A stretch of DNA of 64,000 nt from Paraconiothyrium sp. Pb-2020 (taxonomy: Eukaryota; Ascomycota; Dothideomycetes; Pleosporales; Didymosphaeriaceae): positions 4,154,001-4,218,000 of the forward strand of contig JAJUBI010000002.1 of assembly GCA_022419385.1 (NCBI GenBank), given 5' to 3'. Shown piece after piece: positions 46,695 through 58,620 of this stretch (positions are counted from its first letter, which is position 1; every line of letters begins with the position of its first letter). The notes below the pieces were generated by a model that ran no database searches, had not been told where the DNA came from, and was given only the letters and a program-made list of their open reading frames with translations. Position numbers and translations under genes: made by a program.

Positions 46695-47129
46695 GAGGAC
46701 GGACTGAACGATGGTCGGACCCTGTGGCGTCATCCAGATCAGAAGGCGCGAGGCAAACGGTCATAGCGATCGGAAATCTCAACATCCTAGGATGAACTGG
46801 AAACTAGAGCGTCTGCTTTCGGGAACTGTGTATGCAGATATGTATGGTTGTATGTTACTGTTCTTGTGTATCAAAGCAAGCTTTTGAGCACCGCGATTAT
46901 CATCATATTGTAGGTTGAAAGTGATACTGTCCCGGCAACACGTATAAGACTTTGGAGCACACTCTCTTCACTCGCACTTTTGACCACAATTGCGACTTTT
47001 GGAAGCTGCCCACAAGTCAAGCTTGGACACCTCAAGCTGTTTTCTTCGCACGCTTGACCAATATTCATACCTAAACCACCCTTTCCAGCCCATCACAATA
47101 TCCGCAACCGTCTCCACCGCAAACAAATC
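46695..47129. other. Intergenic region
   Basis: 3' flank of the MCFF gene and promoter of the long CaaX gene. Nothing else recognised. Confidence 0.5.
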
Positions 47130-48391
47130 ATGGTTACTCACCTTCGCCCGCACACGGCTTCACACTCGCCAAAGCGTCCCGTTAGCTCTTACAGCATGAG
47201 CTCGACCATCCGCCGCGTGACGCCATCATTTGAATCCCTGTCCGAGGCTCTCACTGCGGGCTATGCCACGCAATCGACACCTCCTCGTCCCGTACAAACA
47301 CATTCTCTGCACAATCTCGGGCGCGCAGGTGTAGACGAGAAGACGCTGTTGTCAGTTGGTAAGTCCAAGACTGAATGTACCCCGCGAAGCCCGATTAGGA
47401 AGTTGCGCGGATGACCTGCATTGAGCGCATATCATACACGCAATTGCATTGAAGCCATAACAACGAAGCTAATGAAGGAACAGAAGGTGCTCCGAATCCC
47501 GACTATCAAAGCGACGCCTCTCGAGCGCGCTCGCTGAACTCACACGAGCACCGGCCCAATTACAACAGAAGGTCGTCGCGTATCCCCGTCCCTAAGAAAC
47601 ATACCTCTGGCGGCAGCAGCAAGGTTGGAGATCTCAAGCGCAGAAAGGCAGGCCGTGTATCACCGTCGAAACTAGGCGCCCCGAGGCAACACCGTCCTAT
47701 ACTGTCTTCCAGTCCAGTACCTTCATTTCAGGCGAGCGAGAACCAGACCATCTCGGCTGCAAGCGGGAGTCAAGCTGCCTCAGCAGGATTAGCCATGCCA
47801 AAGTCCCCTAGTCGGCCACCACCCGCGGTTCCAGCAGATGAGAGAGGGCGGCTGGGCGAATTCACTTTGTTCCCCACAGAAGATCCATTTGCGCCGCAAA
47901 CACCAACTTCGCATCAAGCTATCGATCCCACACGGCCAGCCGTACGTCACGAAGAGGACTACTTCCAAGACAGGCCCTTCTACGACCATGAGCCTGACGA
48001 AGTAACACCACTCCCTACGAGCCCGCGTAAACCGCTACCCTCGCCATGGAAGAAGCCCGCGCAGGAAGTCGCTCCTGATGTGCCATCTCCCTTACGCCCT
48101 CAGAACGCCACAGCTACTGCCATCAAGCCCCAATTCTCACGTCAGGCATCGACAAGAAGCGTGGCTAGCAACGTAACGTTCTCGACGCCTGGACGAGACG
48201 AGATGGAGCGCAAGAGGGGGCACGCCGACGAAGGTCCCTTTGGAACTGCGACCGGGGTGCAGGAGCTTATTGAGAGACGAAGGCAGATCAGCGAAGGAAA
48301 GAGCGTGAGCCAGAGGTTTGAGCAGGTGGGGAAGAAAGGAAAGAAAGAGAAGAAAGAGAGTGGAGGCTTGTGTAAGTGTGTGGTCATGTGA
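47130..48391 (+). CDS. Disordered Ser/Pro-rich protein ending in polybasic CaaX box (CVVM)
   Basis: Exons 47130-47358 and 47484-48391 are joined over a 125-nt GTAAGT intron, giving 378 aa. Long Ser/Pro/Arg-rich disordered regions contain dispersed short motifs: RRSSRIPVPKKH, LGEFTLFPTEDPF, LPSPWKKPAQEV. Near the C-terminus is a helical segment VQELIERRRQISEGKSVSQRF, followed by a polybasic tract GKKGKKEKKE and GGLCKCVVM. A polybasic stretch, an extra Cys and a CaaX box together form the classic Ras/Rho-type plasma-membrane targeting tail, but there is no GTPase domain. It shares SPW(K/E)..AQ with the gene at 43010 and FPxE with that at 44376. Largest member of the cluster. Confidence 0.75.
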
Positions 48392-49019
48392 TGGGTCGAA
48401 GATGATGAATATCTGAAGTGTTGGGTGTGTTTGGATACACTAGATTGGTGCCCATTGCATTGCGGTTGATGTGTGATACTTGAGCGTTCCTGCTGAGCAC
48501 GCAGATGTCCAGAGTGACCACGAGAGCATTTCATGTGCGCTGAACGAAGCATACACAGGCTTCAGACGTGATAGCACTTGTGTACAATCAGCATGTCTTA
48601 TGATTTTACCTGCATCACGCAGCCCTACATGAGCAAACCCACAATTGGCTACTTGACATATCAATACCCCTCTGTTCTACCAAGTCTACCCCTATACATG
48701 TATCAGGTATTAGTGCTATGTCACTCGACAACAGTGGACACCGGCAGAGACCGTAATAGTGACTTTCGTATATATCAACCTAAGCTCAACGAAATCGAAA
48801 AACATTGAGTGTCGCCGCTTAGCGTTCCAGCATTCACTGCCGCACAAACGCCATACTGTCAAAGTCCCGCCCGGACCATTTGAAGCTCCAAACAAGAAGA
48901 CACAAACGCCCACGCCGTACTCGATCCTATCACCGCACTCGCGCACGCCTCAGAACGCTGGTTGATAGCCGATACAAACAAGATACACACACATCAGAAA
49001 GCAACTGCATACACGAACT
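48392..49019. other. Intergenic region
   Basis: Between the CVVM and CCG genes. No gene recognised. Confidence 0.5.
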
Positions 49020-49736
49020 ATGTCGGAACGTCCCGCGACCGCCCCGCCTGCAATGCTCAAGGACCTGATCGCTGACTGCCAGCGAATGTCGGCCACCCTT
49101 CCACCAGACAACTGGGACGAGACTGCGTCGGCTCCAAGCGCCCAGCGAAGCAACAGCGGGACTTTAAGGTTGAGTACAGTGAGGAAACCGAGTCGTCGGG
49201 TTGCGAGCGCGCCTGCAGCATCTCCCAGTCTTCTTGAACCGAAAGTTGAGTCCTCGAAAGCCGTCTGGAGACCGCAGCGGTATTACCAGTCAAGTCCACC
49301 CTCGACCCCTCGTCCTGGCACCGCAAATCCATCGACCGATAGCTTACAGGTCAACCCACCTACACCAGTAACTGTACCCAAGTTCCCGCGTGCTGAAACA
49401 AACAACTCTCCGTATCCATCGATGAGTCTTACCCGGAGCATCCCTAGTCGAACACCGATTCCCCTGGCAAACGCCCCTACACCTGCTCGCCCCATCCCCA
49501 GAGTCCGCCCGAGCGAGAGTAGGCAAGCGCTGCTGAGTTCTACTACGCCAAACTTTAGCCATTCGCATGGGGTGCATCTTCCGAGTCCACTGAGGAATGT
49601 CTCGATGCCTGGGGAGGGTGACAGTGACATCGAGTTGCTGCCTACTGGGTTGCCTCGCGCGTTGTACGAATTTCCCGGGCCGCATGAAGAGAAAGCAGGT
49701 GGATGGTGGAGGAAATGGTTCGGTTGTTGTGGGTGA
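49020..49736 (+). CDS. Disordered Ser/Pro-rich protein with WWRKWFGCCG tail
   Basis: 238 aa, single exon, ATG at 49020 (MSERPATAPPAMLKDLIADC). A short helix at residues 10-22 precedes about 190 residues rich in Ser, Pro, Thr and Arg without a domain. A short acidic stretch (GEGDSDIELLPTGL) and FPGPHEEKAGGWWRKWFGCCG close the protein. The aromatic/basic patch next to two terminal Cys is a plausible membrane anchor (dual acylation or CCX-type prenylation), unlike the CxxM boxes upstream. Same strand, size class and composition as the neighbouring CaaX genes. Confidence 0.7.
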   Translation: MSERPATAPPAMLKDLIADCQRMSATLPPDNWDETASAPSAQRSNSGTLRLSTVRKPSRRVASAPAASPSLLEPKVESSKAVWRPQRYYQSSPPSTPRPGTANPSTDSLQVNPPTPVTVPKFPRAETNNSPYPSMSLTRSIPSRTPIPLANAPTPARPIPRVRPSESRQALLSSTTPNFSHSHGVHLPSPLRNVSMPGEGDSDIELLPTGLPRALYEFPGPHEEKAGGWWRKWFGCCG

Positions 49737-49838
49737 CCAAAGTAAATAGACAATCTTTATTAAGCGTTGGGGACTGAGTTGCCGGAGGTATCGAACAGGA
49801 AGGAGACAGTGAAGAGGTTGAATAAGAAATCTGGATGC

Positions 49839-50871
49839 CTAATCTTGCTTCTTCTCTGAGCTCTCCACCGCGGCGTCTAAGCCAGCGAGGATGTCAGACC
49901 CAAATGTTACAGTCATGTACGCTGGGAAGATAACCCAGAGGCCGCTGTAACGCATTAGCTCATGACAGAAAAGCTTACTGTTTGATAGACTTACTTCATA
50001 ACGCCGTAGAACAGAAATAGTGTGAACCAATCATTATGCGCGGTGTTCTTGAACCCAGCGTAGTACTCGACCAAATCTATGGATCATGGTTAGTTGACTA
50101 GCAAGACAAAGGGTGAGAAACTCACAATACAACACTGTCTTACTCAGCGTCATAACACTCGCCGTAAACCCAATTATCAGTGCCGTGTTACCCCTTTTCC
50201 CCGCTACCTTCACGCCCCCACTCGCCCACCCCTTCACACCCTGCCCAAACTGCACGCCACTCCCGCTAGCCGCCTTCCTACCATGGTTATAAACCAACAT
50301 GAGGTACAGTCCGTACAGCACAGCTTCAATAGCGTTGAGCGCGCCTTGACCGCCGCCAAATCCGTCTTTCTCGTCCCACCCGGGTTGTCCGTAGACGTAG
50401 TCGATAGACGCGTATATCTCGTAGGGTTTCCAGATGGGCCATTGGAGAGCGCCGCCGGCCATGGTGTGTGGGCGGAGGAGGATGTAGAGGGTATCCCCTG
50501 TCCAAGCATTAACAAGTTGTCCCCATACACTCTTCAGCAGGCGCGAACTTACAGATTACGAGCGGCAGACTAACTGCAATCCACGCGATCGTCACATTGC
50601 TCGCGGTATGGCTCCAGCCACCCACCCCTCCCCCTCGCCCTGAGAGCCCTCTCCCTCCATCTCTCGTAACAGCCGCATACCCATTCTGCGCATTCTCCGC
50701 TGCGCGTGTTGCGCGCTCCCGCAGACCCTTGCCCACGACCACGCTCGGGCTCGCGCGATCAGGCGACGCCGTGGGCGCAGGCGTAGACGTGCGCGACTTG
50801 CGCGGCGAAGCCTTCGTGGGTGAGGCCTCTGGTGGCGGGAAAGTCGATGGATGATTACGCGTGGATACCAT
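49839..50871 (-). CDS. EXPERA/emopamil-binding-like multi-pass membrane protein
   Basis: Exons 50871-50553, 50497-50126, 50076-49995 and 49944-49839 sum to 879 nt (292 aa), with introns of 49-55 nt. A disordered Ser/Pro/Arg N-terminus of about 85 residues precedes four predicted membrane helices. The second exon starts at WDTLYILLRPHTM and continues WPIWKPYEIYASIDYVYG, resembling the EXPERA pattern of sterol isomerase/TM6SF-like proteins. Later helices include NAIEAVLYGLYLMLVYN, ALIIGFTASVMTLSKTVLYY and WVIFPAYMTVTFGSDIL. ER membrane location is inferred. Enzymatic activity is not evident. Complete gene. Confidence 0.78.
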
Positions 50872-51299
50872 TTTCGACGTCGCGATGTCTTACAGATAAG
50901 ATACGGATATAATTTAAACTATGCGAAATGCGGTGAGACTGTGTAGGAGGAATGGCGCGTTGTTATTACTGTGTTATGATGCCGCAAGCAGGTCCGGAAC
51001 GCTAGCGGGGTAGGCGTTCGGTTGGCGATTTTGCCGGCGAACTGGTCCCAGGATGGGAAGGCGCTTAATGTGTGGTAGCGAATAGGATGATGGAGTCGAG
51101 GTCATTAATATGATTGGTTCAGAGTCGAATTTATCACTCGTTGAATTGTTGTGCTGTCGTCCTCTGTTCTGCGACCCTGAACTTGGGTCATATAGGCACA
51201 ATGCTATCTGCCCAAGCCTCACGACGCGCACACCATTGCGGTGTATACGCCGCGTGCACTCCCATATTCCAAATGCTTGGTAGTGCTTGCTTATCCCAC

Positions 51300-52951
51300 C
51301 TAAGCCTTCTTCTCTGCCGACTCGTGTATCTCGGTAACTGTCGGATCCTGTCGCACCTTCTCTGCTGTAGCTGCGAGTGCCTGCTTTGCGTCTTCTTCGT
51401 CGTCGAACAAGAAGGTCAATTCTTCCAAAGTCTTGCCAAATGTCTCGGGGAAGAAGAAGTAGATGAAGACAACCTCGAAGCACAGCCAGCACACGTACAC
51501 CAACAGATATTTCCACCCAATATCCTTCAGGCCTATCGGATTGACGAAGCTGCCTGCTGGTTGTTAGAGAATGATCATTGCAATGGCATTGCAGAAACCT
51601 ACTAAACATGACTGCAGACCTGCTCCACAGCTGGAACCAACTCAAGCCCTTCGTACGTACATAGTACGGGAAGATCTCGACCATATACACGTACGTCAAT
51701 GCGTTGTATCCAAGACAATAGGCCGGGCTGTACAAAAAGATGAACACCAAAACTGCGTAACCAGACTCTACCGACCCAGTTATGCGGTTACGAGCCTGGG
51801 CCACAGTCCACCCGGTGTAGCACAGCAAGAGACAGGACGCGCATAGCAAGTACATGCGCCTACGCGGGAACCTAGGCGTGATGGAAGCGAGCACAATGCC
51901 GACGATGAGACCCCACGCTTCCTTGCCGACATTGTAGCGCACTTGTTGCTGTCTATCTTTAATACCAATCATCTCAAGAATAGGAACCAGATATTGTGAA
52001 ATGAGCGAATTTCCGGAAAATTGTACGAACATTCCGAGAGCGCCAGAGACGAGTGAGCGGCGGCGCATACCAGCGGTCTGGAATAGCTCGACCCATCCGC
52101 GCTTACGGGACTCATTTTCGATTTCAAGGGCCTTTTGGATTTCGGCAAGTTCAATGTGTGGCAACTCATTCGAGGCGTCGCCTTCGGCGTGGTACTTGAT
52201 CAAGATCTGGAGAGCCTCCTCAGATCGGTCCTTGGAAACGAGCCAACGTGGGCTTTCGGGGACAGTAAAGGCGAATGCGATCTGAAGAAGGGACGGAAGA
52301 GCTTGCAGCATACTAGGAAGACGCCAGGACCAGTCGTTGGGGATGTTGATTGTGCGGACGACAATGCCTGCGCCGAGGACAGCTCCGACACCATAAAAGG
52401 CGTTAAACATAGAGCCCAAGAAAGCACGCTCCTTGGGATGACCCAGCTCACCGAGGAGAGCAGCACCTGCGATGATAGCGTAGACGATACCGTGGCCAAG
52501 GAAAATGCGCGAGAAAACGAACATGGCCACTACTAGCTGTCAGTGTTTGGCATTCTGAGGCTCTGGGGAACCACTTACGGTTTTGAGACAGTCCCTGCAT
52601 GAGCGACCCAATGATCATGATGACCGATCCGAATACGATACTCCATCTCCTACCAACGTGATCTGACACGATAGAGACAAATGGAATCGATGTCAAGGCC
52701 CCCAGGTTGTAGCACGCGACCAACAAGCCCAGCATACCACCCTCAGGATTATTGAAGTACTCTTTCCAATACACCAACGCTTGCATACCGTTCATCATCG
52801 AAGAGTCAAAACCAGACGTTGACTCAATGAAGAGGCAGAACGGAACGAGTAGGAGGTACAGCGTCCTCAGGTTGGGTTTGTTCCACCATCGCACCTTGTC
52901 AGTATTGACCAACTGCTGAACGATACCTTCTTCAACCACAGTGGGAGCCAT
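51300..52951 (-). CDS. MFS sugar transporter (lactose/hexose permease-like)
   Basis: Twelve-helix sugar:H+ symporter of the plasma membrane. Exons 52951-52579, 52532-51603 and 51556-51300 are joined over 46-nt introns, giving 1560 nt (519 aa). Signatures are SDHVGRRWSIVFGS (loop 2-3), SRIFLGHGI, PESPRWLVSKDR after helix 6, SITPRFPRRRMYLL, and VEIFPYYVRTKG before helix 11, then PETFGKTLEEL after helix 12. The second junction needs the GTAGGT donor at 51602 to rebuild FTGSFVNPIGLKDIGWKY. The sequence resembles fungal lactose-permease-like transporters more than Hxt-type hexose carriers. The substrate is not predictable. An acidic C-terminal tail is present. Confidence 0.93.
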
Positions 52952-54609
52952 GGTGCGGGTGAGAATATGTCGCTGCTGCTGTAGGATAACCAGCGATCCG
53001 TCAAAGACAAGACCGACTGCGGTGCTTCGTAGAAGCGCGCAAAGAGTCGTCTATATACCCCCGCGTGACATGGCAGGCGCTACCAAGAGGTCGGTACAAT
53101 GTAACGAAGAGGCATACTGGGCATGTCGCGAGCCGTGTCGTGCAGCGTTGCCCAGGCTTGGCCTGAAAGGTTGTGATAGATGCTGACCTTGGTGGTGGGA
53201 GTTTTTCCGCGAATACTTCACTCATTCTAGGGTCTGGGCATGCGATCCATATGCAGATCTAAGCTGGGCCTGCTCCTATCGGAACATATCGATGCGTCGA
53301 GACAAGCCTATGGCTACGGCAAACGCAGTATGCCTCTCTGCGACAGTAATTAATATCCTACGGAGGCGGTACTTCAGAGAAGGTTGCATAGGAGGCATAC
53401 CTTCGTCTACAAGCAGCGCAAGTCATCGACTTCGCCGGCAGATAGTCAGCCTGTGGAATGACCCTTATGCGTTTCCCGTACGTGTGGGGTTGCAGCTAGC
53501 CTCTTTCAACCTCGCTACGAAGGCGGAGATGGTGACTCCGCACTCGAAACAAGTTGCGACCCTGGTCTGGGGAAACGCTCGCCCACACGCCGCATCTTAC
53601 GGTTCATGGGTTGTTGTGGAGTCGCGGCCCGCCTTCGTGGTAGGCTTCTGGTCTTGAGCGCCCTGTATGGGGTTCCACCAATTCTTTGTTCGTGGGTGGC
53701 CTCGAGCTAGGTGATGCAATTGAGCCGGTGGATGAAGGCGAATCGTGCCCTGAGGTCGCTCAGCAATGCCTCACGAACACAGCAGACGGGGCAACAAAGA
53801 AATGTGCTAGTATGGAGAGATTGTTCGCAGCGCGGCTTTCAAATAGTACGGAATACACTACCATTAGTGAAGTTGAGGTCGAAGTTTATATTGAGGTTCA
53901 TTTATCTGAGAAGTGAGAAGTAGGTGCCCACGATAATAGAATCACTGAGGTTGACGGGAAGTTCCTTCCCTCCTTCTACAACACGACCGTGTTGCTCTAG
54001 CTACTGTGCAAGCTATGAGTCGCGAAAGCAAAACTCGCCAGAATCTCTACAAATCTGTTCGCACATGCCTTTCCGCCGAACCTAGAATAAACCTGCAATT
54101 GCTGAATTTAGGGTTCCTACTGTGCGCCCTTACAAGTACACTACCGCACTTGTTTTCGTCTTCGCCCTCCTGCTTCTCGTATACCCGTTTATATTCGTGC
54201 ACCTGTAGTTACTTCACGTACCTAAGAGCGTGCGGGCGCTTGTGCGCTGTATTGGAGAAAATTCGCGTTCTACTGCCGATCAATCTCCAGCATGTGAAAC
54301 TACACCAAACAACGGCACAGAAATATCGCTCATGCCCTGGGTCGCGCGGAGCCGTTGCAGCGGCGTCACCAGGGTTTCTGGGCGACCCAACACCAGGAGT
54401 ATTGCTCGGCCATGCCCACAACGCATCGAAATCAATTTGTTCATCTGCGCCGCTCTCCTCGGAATAGAGGCTGGGCACACGGGTATTATCAAGGCCAGAA
54501 AGGTCGAGAACATTGGAAAGGCTCGGAGGTTTGGATTGACCACCTAACGAGTACTGGTTTGGCCCTGCTGCGGCTGCTTGATGGTCCTATTGGGGTGAAT
54601 TAGTGAAGT
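52952..54609. other. 1.66-kb intergenic region
   Basis: Upstream of the sugar transporter gene and downstream of the third zinc-cluster gene. Short open frames only, with no recognised product. No repeats noticed. Confidence 0.5.
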
Positions 54610-57600
54610 TCATGATGCGTGCTTTGGGGTGCTCACTTGTATTGGCGACAGATGTACAGACAGATCAGGCGCGTCGGATTGCTGCTGTTGCGCCTGCAAC
54701 CCCCCTGACGGATCGCTATGCGGGAGAGTCTGCATTCCAGGATATATATGGATCGGGACCTGATGGAGTCTCGGAGTTTCCCCACTCTGACCAGGAACGG
54801 GCGTTTGCAGATTAGGTGTAGGCCCTCCATACAGCTGCGAACTAATGCTTGGCAGGTGTAGGTTATCCGTCTGATTTTGCTTCCTACGCGCCCGCTGTTG
54901 CACGACGACATCCCGGAATGAGCTCAGAATATACACCAAACGGCTGGCCTGTTGGTCGCTTTCCGCGCAGTAACTCATAATGACTATTGAGTTGGTGATG
55001 CAAGCATCTGGAGACTCTACCCGGTACAAGCCGGCAAATTCGTTGGCGAGTACAACAAGGGCAGCGGCAAAGAGGAAGTATATTACGGCAGGGTTTCGTC
55101 GCGAAAGGTATCCAGCATCAAAAGCGTTCTGTACCAGGAGAATTGTATGCGTGGAAGCAATTACGCAGGCTTCGCTAAATTTCTCCATACGCAGGTACGG
55201 CCGTGGTGCTCGACTTCCGGACGAAGCTTGGGTGACTTGACGCTGAGTCTCTATGTTGAGAATGTATAGGAAAAAAGGGCGCGTTAGCAGTATTATAGAG
55301 TGACAATAGAAAAGATTGACATGCAGAATGGCTACCCCTTGGCTAGCGGTGGCCGTGGATGCTTGACGCCAATGCAGGACAGCCGGCAAAGCTCGCGGCC
55401 ACGTCTTACATATGTCAGCAATCTCCTGAGCGAGTCGCGTACTGATCTTGCGTTGTTGGTAGACCTTCTTCAGTATCAGTCCAATAGCAGAGCAGCTTCG
55501 TACAGCAGCCTCGAGGGCGAAAACCCCAGTCTCATTGAAGTTGGCCTTCAGATTAGATGCATCGGCGGCTGCCTCGGCGGGACGCAGATTATCTCCTGAA
55601 CAGTCACTCTCAGATATTGCTGTAGGGCGCCCCAGTAGGCAAGCAAGAAGTCGATCGATCACGAATAGTGAGCGCCACAGGTATTTTCGTGCCTTTTGCT
55701 CTTCGGGGCCGAATATAATCAAGGTCTCCTCACGGTGTAACCCAAGTGCTTGGGCTGACCGGGCTGCCATTCCTAGTAAGGCAAACGCGGTGTTTCGTTT
55801 CGACTTGGCGAGCATATATACAGACATCAACAGCAACGCTTGCACGGACCAAAAGTCCTGGTCTTCAAAGCCAGTCATCGGGTCGTTCAAGCTTTTGGCG
55901 TTGAGGTAAAATACTTCCGCTCGGTCTAGGTGCTCACTCCTCAGCTTGTCGATGATGAGCGCCTCAGAGCTCCCAGAAAGTGGGGTGGCCATGGTCAAGC
56001 CAATGGCAAAGACCAAGTTGAGGATACATAGCCATGGGGGCTCGGTAGATAGTGGGTCGGAATAACAAGTTTCGAGCTTCTCCAAGAACTTGTGACGCTC
56101 GAAGACTTGCAGTAGCCCATGGGTGTTGATGAAGAAAGCGTCAACGAGGACACGGGCGGTTCTTTGGTCTGGTAAGAGATGTGTATGCCTAATGTGTAAA
56201 GTCAGTAAAGTGATCCGATGATAACCGTTCCGCACGTGAGTTCGTACCGAGCGCCCGCAGGGAGCGAAAATTGTCCTTCTACGATCTTATGCCGCCGAGG
56301 ATCATCAGTGAAGGGTGACTGTCCGGCAGCATTCTCCACCATCATCCGCAGAAGTTGCAAGAAGGATAACGTTGCCGAGTCTCCGACGTAGACTGTACTT
56401 GATTAGTATTACCAGACAAGTGGTATTGATATGAGTAATCATCGGAACTAAACGCACGTAATCGGCCAGTTGGATCTTGCAACATTCGAGTTTGAGAGTA
56501 TATCACCGCCTCTTCGTCTTGTCCACTATGAACGGTTGAGCCGCGCGAGATAAGTGGCGGTGGTTCGTCGGGTGGCGGACTAACGAATCAGTAAGGTTCA
56601 ATATGAGGGTTCCAGCCGGAGTATGAGGTATCATGGAGTAGTCTGAGTTATGGGGGCATAATGCAGTTAGAGAGCTAAGAATTTGCGACGACATACCCAG
56701 ATGCTAGTGGCAAGGAAGTGGCTGGGACTTCGACAGACGCTCGCTCGTCAGGTATTGTGATTGCATTGTCTTCGCCCTTGATAGCCTAAACGCGGCGACG
56801 GAAGTCAGTAGGTTGTTCAAGATGGATTGGCAAGCCACGATTGGGCTAAAAGGGTGCGTCATGACATGTTGTATCGTAAAGCGTAATGCCGAAGTGAGCA
56901 GAGAAGATGGAAATGACCTCTCCCCCAGCAAGCATCGAACAGTCAACCTTCGCCTACTGCAACCCAGACAAGATGGGATGGTATGCTCTGTGAAGTGCCA
57001 CGGTTGGACCAATTCGCTTTGAGTAGCTACAGATGACTTACGTTTAAAAGTGCAGATCTGGGTTCATGTGGAACAAGGCCGGACCGTGGAATGAGCGGCG
57101 ACACGTATGATAGGGAATGAGCGACTGGAGAGAGGCTTGCGGTGGGGATGCCGTTGGTGGGAGTGTTTGCGGAGGAGTTGTCATTTACGACAGGGCTATT
57201 TTGCTCGCCGTCAACAGCTTGTCGTTTAGATGGTCGTTCGCTGGCCGAAGGTGAGGGCGCGTCCCGCTCAGAGTATACGCAAGTGAATTTCCTCTGTAGG
57301 AGTTAACGACAGTGTGGCACAGATATGGTCTGGTTTACCCTATCGCAAGTGTTGCAGGGACAGAGTCCGTTGCACTTTTTTTTCAGTCAGCTTCTCAACA
57401 ACAACAACGCTACGGTCCGCGGCGGTTTCGAGTTCAACAAAGGAGAGCAGGATGACGCCACTAGAGTAACGCCGAGCTACTATGTACAGGGTAAGGACTC
57501 GAATTGTCGTACATAGTGGCTTGTTACAAAACCTTAGGGATCTCGGAGTGACTGGCAATGGATATGCGAGCCGACCGAACAGGCTGGAGGGAGGATTGGG

Positions 57601-57952
57601 AGCAAGGAAAGGTGCAGAAGATAAGTGGGGAAGGGGACTTGAGGCACGGCTGGATGATGATTTCCGCGTGATGACTGGTCAGAACAGACATAGGACAGTA
57701 GAGGAGTAGATTGTACGACAATGTTTACACAGTATGGCAGGGATCTCGGCAAAAGCCGAATGGATTGGATGTACTCGCTTATGACGCCAATATGGGAATT
57801 GAGCAAAAGACGGACCTTTTGTTTACGGCGCTTGCAGCTTTCGCACGCCTGTGCTGTGCGCTGGCGCTGTTCTAGGCGTGGAATGTTAGATGCGGATGGG
57901 CCGACTCGGATATCTGAGCGGACTTGCCAGGCGGTACCTTGGGCCGAGTCAT
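54610..57952 (-). CDS. Zn2Cys6 transcription factor with fungal_trans domain, multi-exon
   Basis: The start at 57952 gives MTRPK. A 71-nt intron leads to RQRTAQACESCKRRKQK (57866-57816), a 441-nt intron to CNGLCPCNTCDR (57374-57339), then RKFTCVY (57293 on). This rebuilds C-X2-C-X6-C-X5-C-X2-C-X6-C. Further exons are 57293-57042, 56776-56697, one from about 56530 (GQDEEAVIYSQTRMLQDPTGRL), one reading YVGDSATLSFLQLLRMMVENAAG, and a last long exon to 54610. The regulatory domain contains HTHLLPDQRTARVLVDAFFINTHGLL, SVQALLLMSVYMLAKSKRNTAF and GLHREETLI. The Gln/Pro-rich C-terminus may activate. Its 5' end faces the CoA-transferase gene 670 bp away, so local regulation of that gene is plausible. 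Confidence 0.85.
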
Positions 57953-58620
57953 GCCGGGCGCTTCACGAAAGGCGAGACGATAGGGTGCTCAAAGGGCTCG
58001 TCGGATAGACAGGGTTGGTGCCCATCCGCGGTGGAGGATGTCTATCGGAGCATGTGTCGGATGTGGGCGGCGGTCGAAGCGGGTCGTGCTCACCGAATGG
58101 CATCAGCTGCGGGGGAATTGCATGCTCATGCACACGACGTGACAAGCGCAATGCACGGTGAATGATGGGATTCTCAATGGCTGAAAAGACCTCGATAGGT
58201 GGTGGTTGGACCGCCCGTTTTTCCTTGTTAGATGCGAGGCGCATCGCATTCCGGCCACGGCGCCAAGCCGAGATCGATCACGGCACTAGGCCTTCTAGCG
58301 CGCTGCATTTGGCTTCCCCTCACATGCATCCGCCGGCGCTGAACAACGATCCGCCGCTCTCCACCTTCACTCCATCGCCAGCCCTACCACCGCTTGCTTG
58401 CATCCGTCGGCGCTGCCGCTGGTGCTCCGCGGCGCCCTGATTTAGCCTCTTGCCAACATCCTACCGAGTGCCCGTTGAGCATGTCGCTAGCAGAGCGAGC
58501 CCGCAACGGCTTTCCGAGCCGCAAGAGATACTTGTATGCTCGGCCCGCTCACATGTCTTTGAGCATCCTGCCTCTTCTTTCTTCTTTCCCACCCTTTATT
58601 GGAGGTTTTAGGCCCACAGC
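57953..58620. promoter_or_regulatory. Divergent promoter between regulator and CoA-transferase
   Basis: About 670 bp. CGG triplets in varied orientation occur, as zinc-cluster proteins favour, but CGG is common here and I cannot name a site. No TATA stands out. A short open frame at 58165-58440 is not credible as a gene. Confidence 0.4.

Noticed and set aside
58165..58440. 92-codon ORF between the third regulator and the CoA-transferase
   Set aside because: Pro/His/Arg-rich, no homology, and located in the divergent promoter. Likely chance.
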